Assembly: GCA_046351215.1 (NCBI GenBank)
Contig: JAXLYX010000047.1
Span: 1 to 15,113, forward strand
Reading direction: 5' to 3'
DNA from: JAXLYX01 sp046351215
Lineage (GTDB): Bacteria > Myxococcota_A > Polyangia > Polyangiales > Houyiibacteriaceae
DNA: 15,113 nt
Shown: positions 1 through 6,647 of the stretch, one piece after another
Position numbering within the stretch: position 1 is the stretch's first letter
Layout: each line of letters begins with the position of its first letter
The notes under the pieces: model-generated
Seen by the model: the letters and a program-made list of their open reading frames with translations, nothing else
Databases searched by the model: none
What the model was told of the DNA's origin: nothing
Made by a program: the position numbers and the translations under genes

Positions 1-31
1 ATTCCCGAGCGCGCAGCTGCTCGGGCCCGGG

Positions 32-343
32 GTGTTGGAGCTGTCGATCACACCCGAGACCAAGACCCTCGTGCTTCGAACATCGGGTTGCGTGTGGCTC
101 GTGAGGATAGGTCGGCTCGACACATTGCCCTCCACAGCTAGGGACGACATCCTGGACTCCGTCGTGCAGCGTCTCGTCGGGCTTGGGCTCCTCGCCTCCA
201 TGTGTCGGTTCCAGGGCGACGATGCGGATTGCGTGCGGGAGGCAATCGCGGCCTTGCAAGCAGAGTACATGGACCTCGACGAGCCGACGGGCGTTCTCGA
301 CGACGCGACGCTGGCGGACCGCGATCCGCAGGCGGAGGCGTGA
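32..343 (+). CDS. hypothetical protein, possibly 5'-truncated by the window edge
   Basis: Encodes about 103 residues, acidic at the C terminus, with no signal peptide, membrane segment or motif I recognise. The only start inside the window is GTG at 32 (or TTG at 35). The frame stays open to base 2, so the true start may lie outside the window. Its TGA (341-343) shares one base with the ATG of the next gene (TGATG). This points to translational coupling and to a shared operon with the genes at 343 and 1045. GC-rich third positions support real coding. The function is unknown; it could be a cytoplasmic partner of the membrane-anchored protein that follows. Confidence 0.6.
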   Translation: MLELSITPETKTLVLRTSGCVWLVRIGRLDTLPSTARDDILDSVVQRLVGLGLLASMCRFQGDDADCVREAIAALQAEYMDLDEPTGVLDDATLADRDPQAEA

Positions 344-1014
344 TGGAGTTCGCGCTGTCGGATCGTCCTCCGCCCCGGTCGAAGTCCACGAAGCCGTTCC
401 TCGTGGGCTGCCTTGTGCTCGCGCTTTTGGTCTTCCGATTCCTGCACGGCCCGCGTGAGCCGCGAGCACGGGACTGGCACGACGTGTACGTCTACTACGT
501 CGACCGCGCGGGGCATCCGTACCACGTCGAAGACGTGTGGTACGGCGTGGAATCCGCCGACCCGAGCCCCTTCTGTCGCTACGCGTACCTCGTCTTTCCG
601 GCATTCGATTTCGACAACGAGTGGCACTACCACCCGCCGGTCCAGGTGGACCGGCACGGGCGGAGGTTCGTGCGGTTGCCCGGACGTTTCGAGGACAATG
701 GGTGCCGGCCGCGGCACTCGGGGCTGCGAATGCGTGCGAGCTTAATCTCGGAGGACCTGGTCACCGACTGCAGTCTGGTGCTGTCCGATCCTCCATTCCG
801 CATGTGGTGCTCGGACACCGGCATGACCCCCGTGACGGTGGGGTACGTAGCGCCAGGAGCGACCGAGTTCCGCGATCCCTACGGAGGCTCTCCGAACCCC
901 GACCACCGCGCTCGTTCGGAAGGTGTGCCGCGAGTTCCCTCCGCGAACCCGGGACCGCTGTTGCGCGTCGGTTCGCAGGAGGAGTTCCTGATTCTCTTCA
1001 CCGATCACTACTGA
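343..1014 (+). CDS. hypothetical membrane-anchored protein
   Basis: A 223-residue protein with a basic N terminus, one hydrophobic segment at about residues 19-34, and a long extracytoplasmic-looking region rich in Tyr, Trp, His and Pro. It contains several Cys residues that could form disulfides after export. I chose the ATG at 343 because it overlaps the upstream stop (TGATG) and places the hydrophobic anchor at the N terminus. A longer frame reaching back to 202 only overlaps the preceding gene. I do not recognise the family. Type II topology and an envelope role are inferences from the single anchor. Confidence 0.65.
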   Translation: MEFALSDRPPPRSKSTKPFLVGCLVLALLVFRFLHGPREPRARDWHDVYVYYVDRAGHPYHVEDVWYGVESADPSPFCRYAYLVFPAFDFDNEWHYHPPVQVDRHGRRFVRLPGRFEDNGCRPRHSGLRMRASLISEDLVTDCSLVLSDPPFRMWCSDTGMTPVTVGYVAPGATEFRDPYGGSPNPDHRARSEGVPRVPSANPGPLLRVGSQEEFLILFTDHY

Positions 1015-1044
1015 TTCGAGGCTTTGCCCAGATGAGGAGACGTC

Positions 1045-1206
1045 ATGACCGAGCCATCAAGTGGGCGCGAGACCCCGATGAGGTTCTTGCCGGACGACTA
1101 CGTGGAGTTCGGCGGTGTCAGGGACGGCACGGGAAGGGTGGCGAACCCGTTGCTCGACACGTTCGCCCCGCGGCTCTCCGATCGGCGTACAGTCGGCTGG
1201 TCTTGA
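1045..1206 (+). pseudogene. truncated unknown gene ending inside a 115-bp repeat
   Basis: ATG at 1045 follows a good ribosome binding site (GAGGAGA, 1034-1040), 30 bp after the previous stop, so this is the third gene of the operon. About 44 codons look native (MTEPSSGRET...). At 1177 the frame enters the 115-bp repeat, which adds SDRRTVGWS and then a TGA. The normal C terminus is therefore lost. The native part has no recognisable domain. It is most likely a dead gene, although a short chimeric peptide of 53 residues could still be made. Confidence 0.5.
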
Positions 1207-1291
1207 ACGACTGACCAGGCCGCGGTTCGCAGAAGTGGTTTTAGGTCAAACCATCTTGGGTGGGTAATGGACGTTCATGTTTCCCATGACC
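1177..1291 (+). repeat. 115-bp IS91/oriIS-like unit, copy 1 (+ subfamily)
   Basis: Begins TCCGATCGGCGTAC and ends CGTTCATG-TTTCCCATGACC. It matches copies 2 and 3 at about 103 of 115 positions without gaps, so it is the diverged member of the + subfamily. Its left border cuts the gene starting at 1045. The right border joins an unrelated coding remnant. The right end resembles the ISCR/IS91 oriIS sequence as I remember it (GCGTTTGAACTTCCTATACC). Confidence 0.85.
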
Positions 1292-1292
1292 A

Positions 1293-1358
1293 ACCGAGCT
1301 GTCGGAGTTGACTCGCGAGGAATGGGAAACGGGCGGGAAGGAAGGGTGCGGCGCATGA
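1293..1358 (+). pseudogene. 3' tail of an unknown gene cut by repeat copy 1
   Basis: Immediately right of the repeat, a frame without its own start codes for about 21 residues (TELSELTREEWETGG...) and stops at TGA 1356-1358. That stop overlaps the ATG of the next frame at 1355 (ATGA). This arrangement is typical of coupled genes and suggests the C terminus of a gene whose front was lost. The stretch is short, so chance openness is possible. Confidence 0.3.
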
Positions 1359-1536
1359 CGCGGTCCAGCCTCCAAGCGGTTCGACCGGGCATTCTTCGGC
1401 AGTACTACGAGAGGACGTTCGGCGAAGGTAGCGGGATTCCTGCTGCATACCTCGGCACTACGCCCGAGGAGTACGTCGCATTGCGGCGAATCGAGGCGCC
1501 CGAAGCGAGCGCACGGTCGCTTCTGGCCAATTCACC
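1355..1536 (+). pseudogene. 5' part of an unknown gene truncated by IS66
   Basis: ATG 1355 is preceded by a purine-rich stretch (GGAAGGAAGG) and overlaps the preceding stop. About 60 codons are left (MTRSSLQAVRPGILRQ...YLGTTPEEYVALRRIE) before the left inverted repeat of IS66 at 1537. The frame then runs on through the IS in phase with tnpB, which is only a read-through. I do not recognise the family. The sequence resumes nowhere in this window, so the remainder was lost together with the normal IS66 target duplication. Confidence 0.4.
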
Positions 1537-1562
1537 GTATCTCCTCGGTAGCGCCCGCCTTG
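1537..1562 (+). repeat. IS66 left inverted repeat (copy 1)
   Basis: Starts GTATCTCCTCGGTAGC. Its complement is found at 3904-3929 with one mismatch, and the same sequence starts copy 2 at 14719. Sequence identity between the two IS66 copies begins here, which fixes the element boundary. Confidence 0.88.
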
Positions 1563-1613
1563 TCGACGATCCCCTCGGCCTGAACGGTTCGCGCCTCGAA
1601 GGAGGAACGAACG

Positions 1614-1985
1614 ATGAACGTGACGGTGGAGCAGTTTCGCAAGGAGGCGGCGCGACGACGCGCGGGACGGAGCCGCGGCGCAGCGCCGTATTCGTCGGAG
1701 CAGAAGGCGTTCGCGGTGGACTGGACGCGGGCAGTGATCGCGAAGGGCGGGTCCTACACCTCGGCTGCCCGCGACCTCGGCGTCTCGGAGATGACCCTCC
1801 GAACGTGGGCGAGCGCGGGCGCTGGAGAGAAGTCGCAGGCGAACGCCTTGCGTCGCGTCGTCGTCCGCCCGCCCGCGACGGATCTCGTCGCGGGTCCGAG
1901 CGTGGTCGTCGTGACGGCATCCGGGCATCGTGTCCTCGGCCTCGACGTCGCGAGTGCGGCGACGCTCCTCCGGGCACTCGGATGA
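1614..1985 (+). CDS. tnpA: IS66 accessory protein TnpA
   Basis: A 123-residue protein with a helix-turn-helix near residues 43-66 (SYTSAARDLGVSEMTLRTW), as in IS66 TnpA proteins that bind DNA and assist the TnpC transposase. A strong ribosome binding site (AAGGAGG, 1599-1605) precedes ATG 1614. The stop overlaps the tnpB start (ATGA at 1982-1985). The 106 codons visible in the second copy at 14796 are nearly identical. The family's exact biochemical role is still unclear, but it is required for IS66 transposition. Confidence 0.88.
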   Translation: MNVTVEQFRKEAARRRAGRSRGAAPYSSEQKAFAVDWTRAVIAKGGSYTSAARDLGVSEMTLRTWASAGAGEKSQANALRRVVVRPPATDLVAGPSVVVVTASGHRVLGLDVASAATLLRALG

Positions 1986-2365
1986 TCGGCTCGACGAGGG
2001 CCGTGCGCGTGTTCGCCTACGCCGAGCCCGTCGACATGCGCAAGGGCTACGAGGGTCTCGGTGCCCTCGTGCGCCACTCGCTCGGGCGAGACCTACTCCG
2101 CGGCGACCTCTTCCTCTTCGTCGGTCGTGGACGACGCCGAGCGAAGGTGCTCCTGTTCGATGGGACCGGGCTCTGCATCTTCATGAAGAGGCTCGAGAAG
2201 GGCCGATTCGCAGCGCCGTGGGAGAGGTCGCGAGGCGCACGCGAGGTGGAGATGACGACGAGCGAGCTCGCCCTTCTGCTCGAAGGAGCCGAGCTCGTCG
2301 GACGCCGACCGCTGAGTCCGACAGCGATCGTGCCGGAAGACCTTGCGCGGTGGATCGCGACGTGA
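1982..2365 (+). CDS. tnpB: IS66 accessory protein TnpB
   Basis: A 127-residue protein of the IS66 Orf2/TnpB family. The family hallmarks are visible: VDMRKGYEGLGALV near the N terminus, LFLFVGRGRRRAKVLLFDGTG in the middle and a C-terminal TTSELALLLEGAEL stretch. The ATG at 1982 overlaps the tnpA stop and is the coupled start. The same frame is open upstream to 1277, but that part covers tnpA and flanking DNA. TnpB is required with TnpA and TnpC for transposition of IS66 elements; its enzymatic role is unknown. The frame shows no damage. Confidence 0.9.
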   Translation: MIGSTRAVRVFAYAEPVDMRKGYEGLGALVRHSLGRDLLRGDLFLFVGRGRRRAKVLLFDGTGLCIFMKRLEKGRFAAPWERSRGAREVEMTTSELALLLEGAELVGRRPLSPTAIVPEDLARWIAT

Positions 2366-2380
2366 TGAAACACGCGCGCG

Positions 2381-3883
2381 ATGCGCGTCTCCGACATCGA
2401 TGATCCTCGGCTGCTGCGTCAGGCGGCCGAGCTGCTCGAGAAGGAGAACCATCGCTTGGTCGCGAAGCTCGTCGAGCTCACGGCTGAGCTCGCGTCGCTC
2501 CGCGGCGGGAACAAGCAGGAGCAGCTCCAGCTCGAGCTCATCCGCGTCCAGGAGGAGCTCGCCGCGATGCAGCGGCGACTCTTCGCGGCGTCGAGCGAGC
2601 GCCGGCCATCAGGCGACAAGGAACCGGGCCCGAAGCCCGAGGCCCCATCGACGCGTCGCGAGCAGAAGGAGCTTCCCCGGGTTCCCATCGTCCACGCTCT
2701 CACGGCGGCGGAGTGCGTCTGCGAACGCTGCGGCAACCCGCTTCGCGAGTGGGAGGGGCAGACGGAGGACCACTCCCTCGTCGGCGTGCTCGCACGTGAG
2801 TTCGTGATCGAGGAGCACCATCGCAAGAAGTACGTCTGCCGCTGCGGAGCGCCTCCCGTGACGGCCCCAGGCCCCGTGCTGATGCCGGGAGGGGGACGCC
2901 ACTCGCTCGACTTCGCCGTCGAAGTCGCGATCGCGAAGTACGCCGACCACATGCCGCTCGAACGACAGACCCGCGCGATGAAGCGCGACGGGCTCGACGT
3001 CGAATCGAGCACGCTCTGGGACCAGATCGAGCGGCTCTCGCGCCTGTGCGTCGGCGCCCACGAAGGGCTCCGCAATCGTCTCGTGCGGTCCGAGCTTCTC
3101 CACGCGGACGAGACGCCGTGGTACCTGCTCGACAAGGGCCGCAAGCACTGGTGGGTCTGGTCGCTCTCGTCGAACGACGCCGTCTACTACGCCATCGACC
3201 CGAGCCGCGGGCACAAGACGTTGCTCCGCATGCTCGAAGGCTTCGACGGAGTCCTCGTCGCCGACGGACACTCCGCATACGAGACCGCTCGCAAGGCTCG
3301 GTCCGCAACGCTCCGTCTCGCAGGGTGCTGGAGCCATGGACGCCGAGGATTCGTCGAGGCCGAGCCCGCGTACCACGAATGCGTGGAGGTGCTCGACCTC
3401 ATCGCGAAGCTCTTCGAGGTCGAGAGAGACCTACCCGACTGGGCCGTCATCTCCGACCCGAAGCTACGCGGCGCCGCGCTCGAGCACATCCGATGCGTTC
3501 GAGCCGCTCGCTCGGCTCCCATCGTGGACGCGATCGAAAACTGGGCGAAGGCCCAGCGAGCTCTTCCGAGGAGCAAGCTGGGCGAGGCCATCACCTACCT
3601 GCGCAACCAGTGGGAGGAGCTGACGCTCTTCCTGCGGGATCCGCGCGTGCCGCTCACGAACAACCACGCGGAGCGAAGTCTTCGCGGGCCCGTCGTCGGT
3701 CGCAAGAACCACTACGGCTCGAAGTCGCAACGCGGCACCGAGGTCGCCGCGATCTTCTACTCGCTGATCGAGTCCGCGAAGCTCGCACGCGTCGACGTGC
3801 GCGAGTACCTCCGCGCCGTCGCGGTCGCCTCGATCGAAGGTCGTGAGCCGGTCCTGCCGGGCGACCTCCGTCACCCTCGCTGA
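2381..3883 (+). CDS. tnpC: IS66 transposase TnpC (DDE family)
   Basis: A 500-residue protein, normal length for IS66 TnpC. An N-terminal leucine-zipper-like coiled coil covers about residues 10-70 and should mediate oligomerisation. A zinc-finger region follows (C114-x2-C117 ... C153-x-C155). The DDE catalytic domain has candidate acidic residues D243 (HADETPW), D295 (VADGHSAY) and E431 (NNHAERSLR), followed by GRKNHYGSKS. It starts 15 bp after the tnpB stop and ends about 20 bp before the right inverted repeat. It catalyses strand transfer of the element; the intact frame suggests it could be functional. Confidence 0.93.
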   Translation: MRVSDIDDPRLLRQAAELLEKENHRLVAKLVELTAELASLRGGNKQEQLQLELIRVQEELAAMQRRLFAASSERRPSGDKEPGPKPEAPSTRREQKELPRVPIVHALTAAECVCERCGNPLREWEGQTEDHSLVGVLAREFVIEEHHRKKYVCRCGAPPVTAPGPVLMPGGGRHSLDFAVEVAIAKYADHMPLERQTRAMKRDGLDVESSTLWDQIERLSRLCVGAHEGLRNRLVRSELLHADETPWYLLDKGRKHWWVWSLSSNDAVYYAIDPSRGHKTLLRMLEGFDGVLVADGHSAYETARKARSATLRLAGCWSHGRRGFVEAEPAYHECVEVLDLIAKLFEVERDLPDWAVISDPKLRGAALEHIRCVRAARSAPIVDAIENWAKAQRALPRSKLGEAITYLRNQWEELTLFLRDPRVPLTNNHAERSLRGPVVGRKNHYGSKSQRGTEVAAIFYSLIESAKLARVDVREYLRAVAVASIEGREPVLPGDLRHPR

Positions 3884-3903
3884 TCGGCCCGTCGGCGCTC
3901 GCG

Positions 3904-3929
3904 CAAGGCGGGCGCTGCCGAGGAGATAC
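3904..3929 (-). repeat. IS66 right inverted repeat (copy 1)
   Basis: Reverse complement of the left end at 1537-1562 with one mismatch. It lies 20 bp after the tnpC stop. The next base starts the RND efflux fragment, whose frame is in phase with the first codons after the repeat. Confidence 0.88.
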
Positions 3930-4182
3930 CATCTACCTCAACGTTCCGTTCGCGGCGGTAGGAGGCGTGCTGCTCCTCTTCGCGCGCGGGATGCCGTTCT
4001 CGATCAGCGCGGCGATCGGATTCATCGCGCTGTTCGGTATCGCGGTACTGAACGGCGTCGTTCTCCTCACGACCATCAAGAATCGACGTGCCGACGGGCT
4101 GTCGGCTGCGGAGGCGGCGCGCGAGGGAGCCGAGAGTCGTCTTCGAGCCGTCGTGATGACCGCGACCGTCGCGGCGCTCGGC
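3930..4182 (+). pseudogene. CusA/CzcA-type RND efflux pump fragment
   Basis: An open frame of about 84 codons (IYLNVPFAAVGGVLLLF..., then MPFSISAAIGFIALFGIAVL, then NGVVLLTTIKN and a tail like LSAAEAAREGAESRLRAVVM). This is the conserved transmembrane part near the C-terminal end of heavy-metal RND transporters, which export Cu/Ag or Co/Zn/Cd across the envelope in tripartite pumps. A complete protein has about 1,000 residues, so this is a small internal piece. The left side is cut by IS66 at 3929 and the right side by repeat copy 2 at 4183, just before the usual ALGF motif. It cannot be functional. Confidence 0.85.
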
Positions 4183-4297
4183 TCCGATCGGCGTACCGTG
4201 GGGTGTTCCTGAACGGCTGACCAGGCCGTAGTTCGCAGAAGTGGTTTTAGGTCAAACCATCTTGGGTGGGTGAGGGGCGTTCATGTTTCCTATGACC
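4183..4297 (+). repeat. 115-bp IS91/oriIS-like unit, copy 2 (+ subfamily)
   Basis: Identical over all 115 bases to copy 3 at 10521-10635 and about 90% identical to copy 1. Starts TCCGATCGGCGTAC and ends GCGTTCATGTTTCCTATGACC-like. It contains a short inverted repeat (ACGGC/GCCGT around TGACCAG) and another (GGTTT/AAACC). It cuts the RND gene on its left; an unrelated sequence follows on its right. Confidence 0.9.
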
Positions 4298-4434
4298 AGA
4301 CGCGCATGACCGCTCCGACGGAGGAAGAGCGTCTGCCGAGCGACGAGAAGAACGCCCCGCCAGCGACAACTAGAACGCCCCATCTGACAGCGGCCTGGTC
4401 GCGGGAAGGATCTGGACCTCCACGAGGCCCGGCC

Positions 4435-4590
4435 GTGACCGAGAGCAACGCACAAGCGAGCGAACGGATGAGGGAACTCGCGAAGCACGCTCAGCTCGGC
4501 CTGGCTGCGGCGAAGACCGGGATGAACCGCAAGACGGCGAGCAAGTACCTCGCGTCCCCCGATGCCCCCGAGGCGCCGCCGAGCACCTAG
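4435..4590 (+). pseudogene. N-terminal stub resembling an IS21 IstA-type transposase
   Basis: A frame of 51 codons beginning GTG 4435, preceded by a weak GAGG. The region KHAQLGLAAAKTGMNRKTAS followed by KYL looks like the N-terminal helix-turn-helix of IstA-like (IS21 family) transposases. The usual integrase core is absent: the frame stops at TAG 4588-4590 after a Pro/Ala-rich tail. This is probably a transposase remnant. An alternative is a small stand-alone DNA-binding protein. The frame is open upstream into repeat copy 2, so the true start is uncertain. The stretch 4298-4434 before it holds nothing else I can identify. Confidence 0.4.
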
Positions 4591-4673
4591 GGTTCGTCCA
4601 CCTTCGCCGAGGCAGACCCGGCCCGCATTGCCATGGCCGCCGCCCGCATGGAATCGTGTCGGACTCGAGGCCC

Positions 4674-4964
4674 ATGCCGCACGCCCCCGAACCAGGCTGC
4701 TACTGCAGTCTTTGGGATACCCACCCGGAGGTTCTCCGATCGCAGGGCGTTCCCGAGGGTTTCTGCGGCATGTGCGACGTCTGCGGGAGGCCGGGACACA
4801 CCCGCCACCATCCGGGCGCCGTCCCGTACACGGGGGCTTGGTGCGCGTCGCACTATCGCCGACTTCGCTGGACGCATCCGGCGACGACCCGAGGCGCTGT
4901 GCTCTGGCTCGTCGGGATTGCCCTCCTCGTGTGGGCGCTCGACGTGCTCGCGACGGGAACCTGA
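4674..4964 (+). CDS. small Cys/His-rich protein with C-terminal membrane segment
   Basis: A protein of 96 residues from ATG 4674 (GTG 4656 would give 102). The N-terminal two thirds is rich in Cys and His (GCYCSLW, CGMCDVCGRPGHTRHH, WCASHYR), a pattern that suggests a zinc-ribbon-like metal site. The C terminus has a hydrophobic segment (AVLWLVGIALLVWALDVL), so the metal-binding part may be tethered to the inner membrane. I do not recognise the family. The next gene starts about 70 bp downstream on the same strand, and the two may be co-transcribed. Function unknown. Confidence 0.55.
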   Translation: MPHAPEPGCYCSLWDTHPEVLRSQGVPEGFCGMCDVCGRPGHTRHHPGAVPYTGAWCASHYRRLRWTHPATTRGAVLWLVGIALLVWALDVLATGT

Positions 4965-5033
4965 TCTCGACGTTCCGTCCACTGCGGTTTCGTTGACGCC
5001 TGCTCTTCCGTCATGGAACGTTGCCCAGCTCCC

Positions 5034-5384
5034 ATGCGCGCGCTCTTCGTCTGCAGCCAGAACAAGCTCCGGAGCCCCACCGCGGAGGACACCTTCGCCT
5101 CGTGGGAAGGCATCGAGGTCGCGTCGGCCGGGACCGACAACGACGCCGTGACGCCACTGTCCGGCGACCTGATCGAATGGGCGGACGTCATCTTCGTGAT
5201 GGAACGCACGCACCAGGCGAAGATGACCCGCAAGTTCAACGACCTGCTCCGCGGCAAGAAGATCGTCTGCCTCGCCATTCCCGACGAGTTCGAGCGCGGG
5301 GATCCTCGGCTCGTGGCGATGCTGATCGAGTACGCGGGGGTTGTAGGAAGCATGAACGCCCCCTCATCGCCCACCACGATTTGA
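5034..5384 (+). CDS. low-molecular-weight protein tyrosine phosphatase-like protein with foreign C-terminal tail
   Basis: Starts MRALFVCSQNKLRSPTAE. The C-x5-R-S phosphate-binding loop (Cys, then SQNKL, then RS) sits right after the first beta strand, as in LMW-PTPs and the short CSQN-type relatives of about 105 residues. An acidic IPDEFERGDP segment near the C terminus could supply the Asp general acid. I prefer ATG 5034 to the in-frame ATG 5013 because the family begins directly with this strand. The native frame runs to about 5338. It then enters repeat copy 4, which adds about 15 residues (VVGSMNAPSSPTTI) before TGA 5384. The last helix is probably replaced, so activity is uncertain. Confidence 0.75.
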   Translation: MRALFVCSQNKLRSPTAEDTFASWEGIEVASAGTDNDAVTPLSGDLIEWADVIFVMERTHQAKMTRKFNDLLRGKKIVCLAIPDEFERGDPRLVAMLIEYAGVVGSMNAPSSPTTI

Positions 5385-5453
5385 CATAACCCCCGATCCA
5401 CGAAGTACAGCCGGGTCACCCGTCCACGAGACGCTCACCGTACGCCGATCGGA
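5339..5453 (-). repeat. 115-bp IS91/oriIS-like unit, copy 4 (- subfamily)
   Basis: Read on the minus strand it begins TCCGATCGGCGTAC at 5453 and ends GCGTTCATGCTTCCTACAACC at 5339. It is identical to copy 5 (9795-9909) over 115 bases. It aligns to copy 2 without gaps at about 82 of 115 positions, with the first 13 bases and the GGCGTTCATG core fully conserved. It cuts the phosphatase-like gene on one side and the small gene starting at 5523 on the other. Confidence 0.9.
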
Positions 5454-5523
5454 GCTCCTCGCGGACCTTCATGCCGCGGATGCGGCCGGTGAGCCCAGAC
5501 GGGCACGTGATGACGTCGGCCAT
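5416..5523 (-). pseudogene. truncated 5' end of a small phage-like gene (first copy)
   Basis: ATG at 5523 follows a strong ribosome binding site (GAGGAGGC). The first 23 codons (MADVITCPSGLTGRIRGMKV + REE) are 70-75% like those of the second copy at 8155. Repeat copy 4 then begins and adds LRSAYGERLVDG before the stop. The N-terminal pattern CPSGLTGRIRGMK resembles, from memory, small baseplate-hub assembly chaperone-like proteins of contractile phage tails. That assignment is weak. The rest of the gene is lost. Confidence 0.5.
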
Positions 5524-5627
5524 GCGCTGCCTCCTCGGGGGTCAAAGCAGGCCGGGAGACGCGGCGGGGACAGACGAGCGCGCCGCCCGCACCGCCAGCA
5601 CCTGCTACGTCAGGAGACCCCTCGATA

Positions 5628-6080
5628 TCAACGCACTTCGGCTACAGGGCTACCATCGACTGGAATCTCGCCGTCCATGAAGTGAACGACAACTACGTCG
5701 CCCGTCCGAAGATACTCGAATCGAACGCCTGCGGACGTCAGGACGCGCACACGAAGGACGATTGCGTAGTCGTGGCGCGCGGTTCTGCACGACACGCTCG
5801 CGATCCGGTCGAGATTGAATGTTTCGCCGTGGACCGGCGTCGCGTCGAGCACGCAAGCAAAGTCGTTCCCCGGCCGGACGGAGAGAGACGTCCCGCCTAC
5901 GCTAGTGGAGACCTGTACTCCGGGAGGTAACTGAGCCAACTGACGCGCGGTCCGGTCGGCCGCTTCCCGCGCGAGTCTCTGCTGCTCACGAAGCTGACCT
6001 TCTTCGAGAAACTCCATAAAGGAATAGGGAACGAGGAGAATCATCGCGAGTACCGCCAAGTGGGCCGAAAGTTTGATCAT
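5628..6080 (-). CDS. hypothetical N-terminally anchored protein with coiled coil
   Basis: A 150-residue protein. Residues 5-20 form a hydrophobic anchor (SAHLAVLAMILLVPYS), residues about 24-50 are charged and likely a coiled coil (EEGQLREQQRLAREAADRTA), and the rest is a predicted beta-rich domain with two Cys. I chose ATG 6080 because it starts just before the anchor; a longer open frame to 6299 lies in the intergenic region. It would sit in the inner membrane with its C-terminal domain outside. It is the last gene of the minus-strand block, 166 bp after the preceding one. Family unknown. Confidence 0.6.
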   Translation of the reverse strand: MIKLSAHLAVLAMILLVPYSFMEFLEEGQLREQQRLAREAADRTARQLAQLPPGVQVSTSVGGTSLSVRPGNDFACVLDATPVHGETFNLDRIASVSCRTARHDYAIVLRVRVLTSAGVRFEYLRTGDVVVVHFMDGEIPVDGSPVAEVR

Positions 6081-6221
6081 TGCAGCCCACTTCCCGCCTG
6101 GGTAAGCAACCGGATTTCCGTGATGTGCGGGACGAATTCTTCTCGCTGTTCCAACTATGATCTCCCCAGGCACCGCGCGCGCAGATTCTCTGCAGCCCGC
6201 TGAACGTGTGTCGCGATTTTC

Positions 6222-6244
6222 AAGACCGCGTGTCACGCGATCTT
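6222..6244 (-). terminator. hairpin just after the stop of the 6247-6567 gene
   Basis: AAGACCGCG-TGT-CACGCGATCTT forms a 10-bp stem (one G-T wobble) with a 3-nt loop. It lies 2 bp beyond the TGA at 6247. On the minus strand it is followed by GAAAATCG rather than a T-run, so it is not a classical rho-independent terminator. It may be an RNA-stabilising or attenuating hairpin between the two genes. Confidence 0.35.
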
Positions 6245-6246
6245 CG

Positions 6247-6567
6247 TCACCGCATGAACTCGCTGACGACCATGTATGCGACTCCGAGCAACGCGGCAAC
6301 GATCGCTAGCATCATGAAATTGACGACAGCTCTTACGAGAGGCTCCCAGAACTTGCACCCGAGTGCGAAGCCGATGGCGATGCCGATACCGCCATGAACG
6401 TGGAGCTTATGCGCGAGGAAGTACCCGGTATGGCATGTGAGGAGAAACATGATTGCGAAGGCCGCCAAGTAGACCCCGCCCTCCACGCGCTCCTGGTGTT
6501 CAGCCTCGGTGATGAAGCGCTTCTCGGACGCGAGCCAGCGGAAACCGGTGTTCTTATCTGACGTCAT
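6247..6567 (-). CDS. small integral membrane protein, three predicted helices
   Basis: A 106-residue protein starting MTSDKNTGFRWLASEKRF. Three hydrophobic stretches are visible at about residues 31-51, 58-76 and 82-101, with His/Lys-rich turns between the first two (HKLHVHGG). The start at ATG 6567 fits the change from coding to non-coding sequence; a GTG two codons upstream (6573) is an alternative. It lies 80 bp downstream of the 430-residue secreted protein on the same strand, so co-transcription is likely. I cannot name a family. A holin-like or small inner-membrane role would be a guess. Confidence 0.6.
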   Translation of the reverse strand: MTSDKNTGFRWLASEKRFITEAEHQERVEGGVYLAAFAIMFLLTCHTGYFLAHKLHVHGGIGIAIGFALGCKFWEPLVRAVVNFMMLAIVAALLGVAYMVVSEFMR

Positions 6568-6647
6568 AGACACGTGTTCCCATCTTGAAGCGATCGGTGT
6601 GCGTCTCGGCACACTCAGGTCGGACTGCGGCGCCGCATGGGTCGGGG

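Larger units (their letters stand above)
1537..3929 (+). mobile_element. complete IS66-family insertion sequence, copy 1
   Basis: About 2.39 kb bounded by 26-bp inverted repeats: left 1537-1562 (GTATCTCCTCGGTAGC...) and right 3904-3929 (reverse complement, one mismatch). It has the canonical IS66 gene order tnpA-tnpB-tnpC on the + strand with overlapping or closely spaced genes. All three frames look intact, so it may be active. IS66 normally leaves an 8-bp target duplication, but the flanks AATTCACC and CATCTACC do not match, and the sequences on the two sides belong to different genes. Confidence 0.92.

Noticed and set aside
4587..5213. Minus-strand ORF of 208 codons opposite the Cys/His-rich and phosphatase genes
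   Set aside because: It is antisense to a recognisable C-x5-R-S phosphatase frame and has no motif or ribosome binding site that I can see.
5378..5410. TTGACA in repeat copies 4 and 5 as a -35 promoter box reading on the + strand
   Set aside because: The hexamer is present, but no convincing -10 box lies at 16-18 bp (only AGTACA). It would read antisense to the minus-strand genes.
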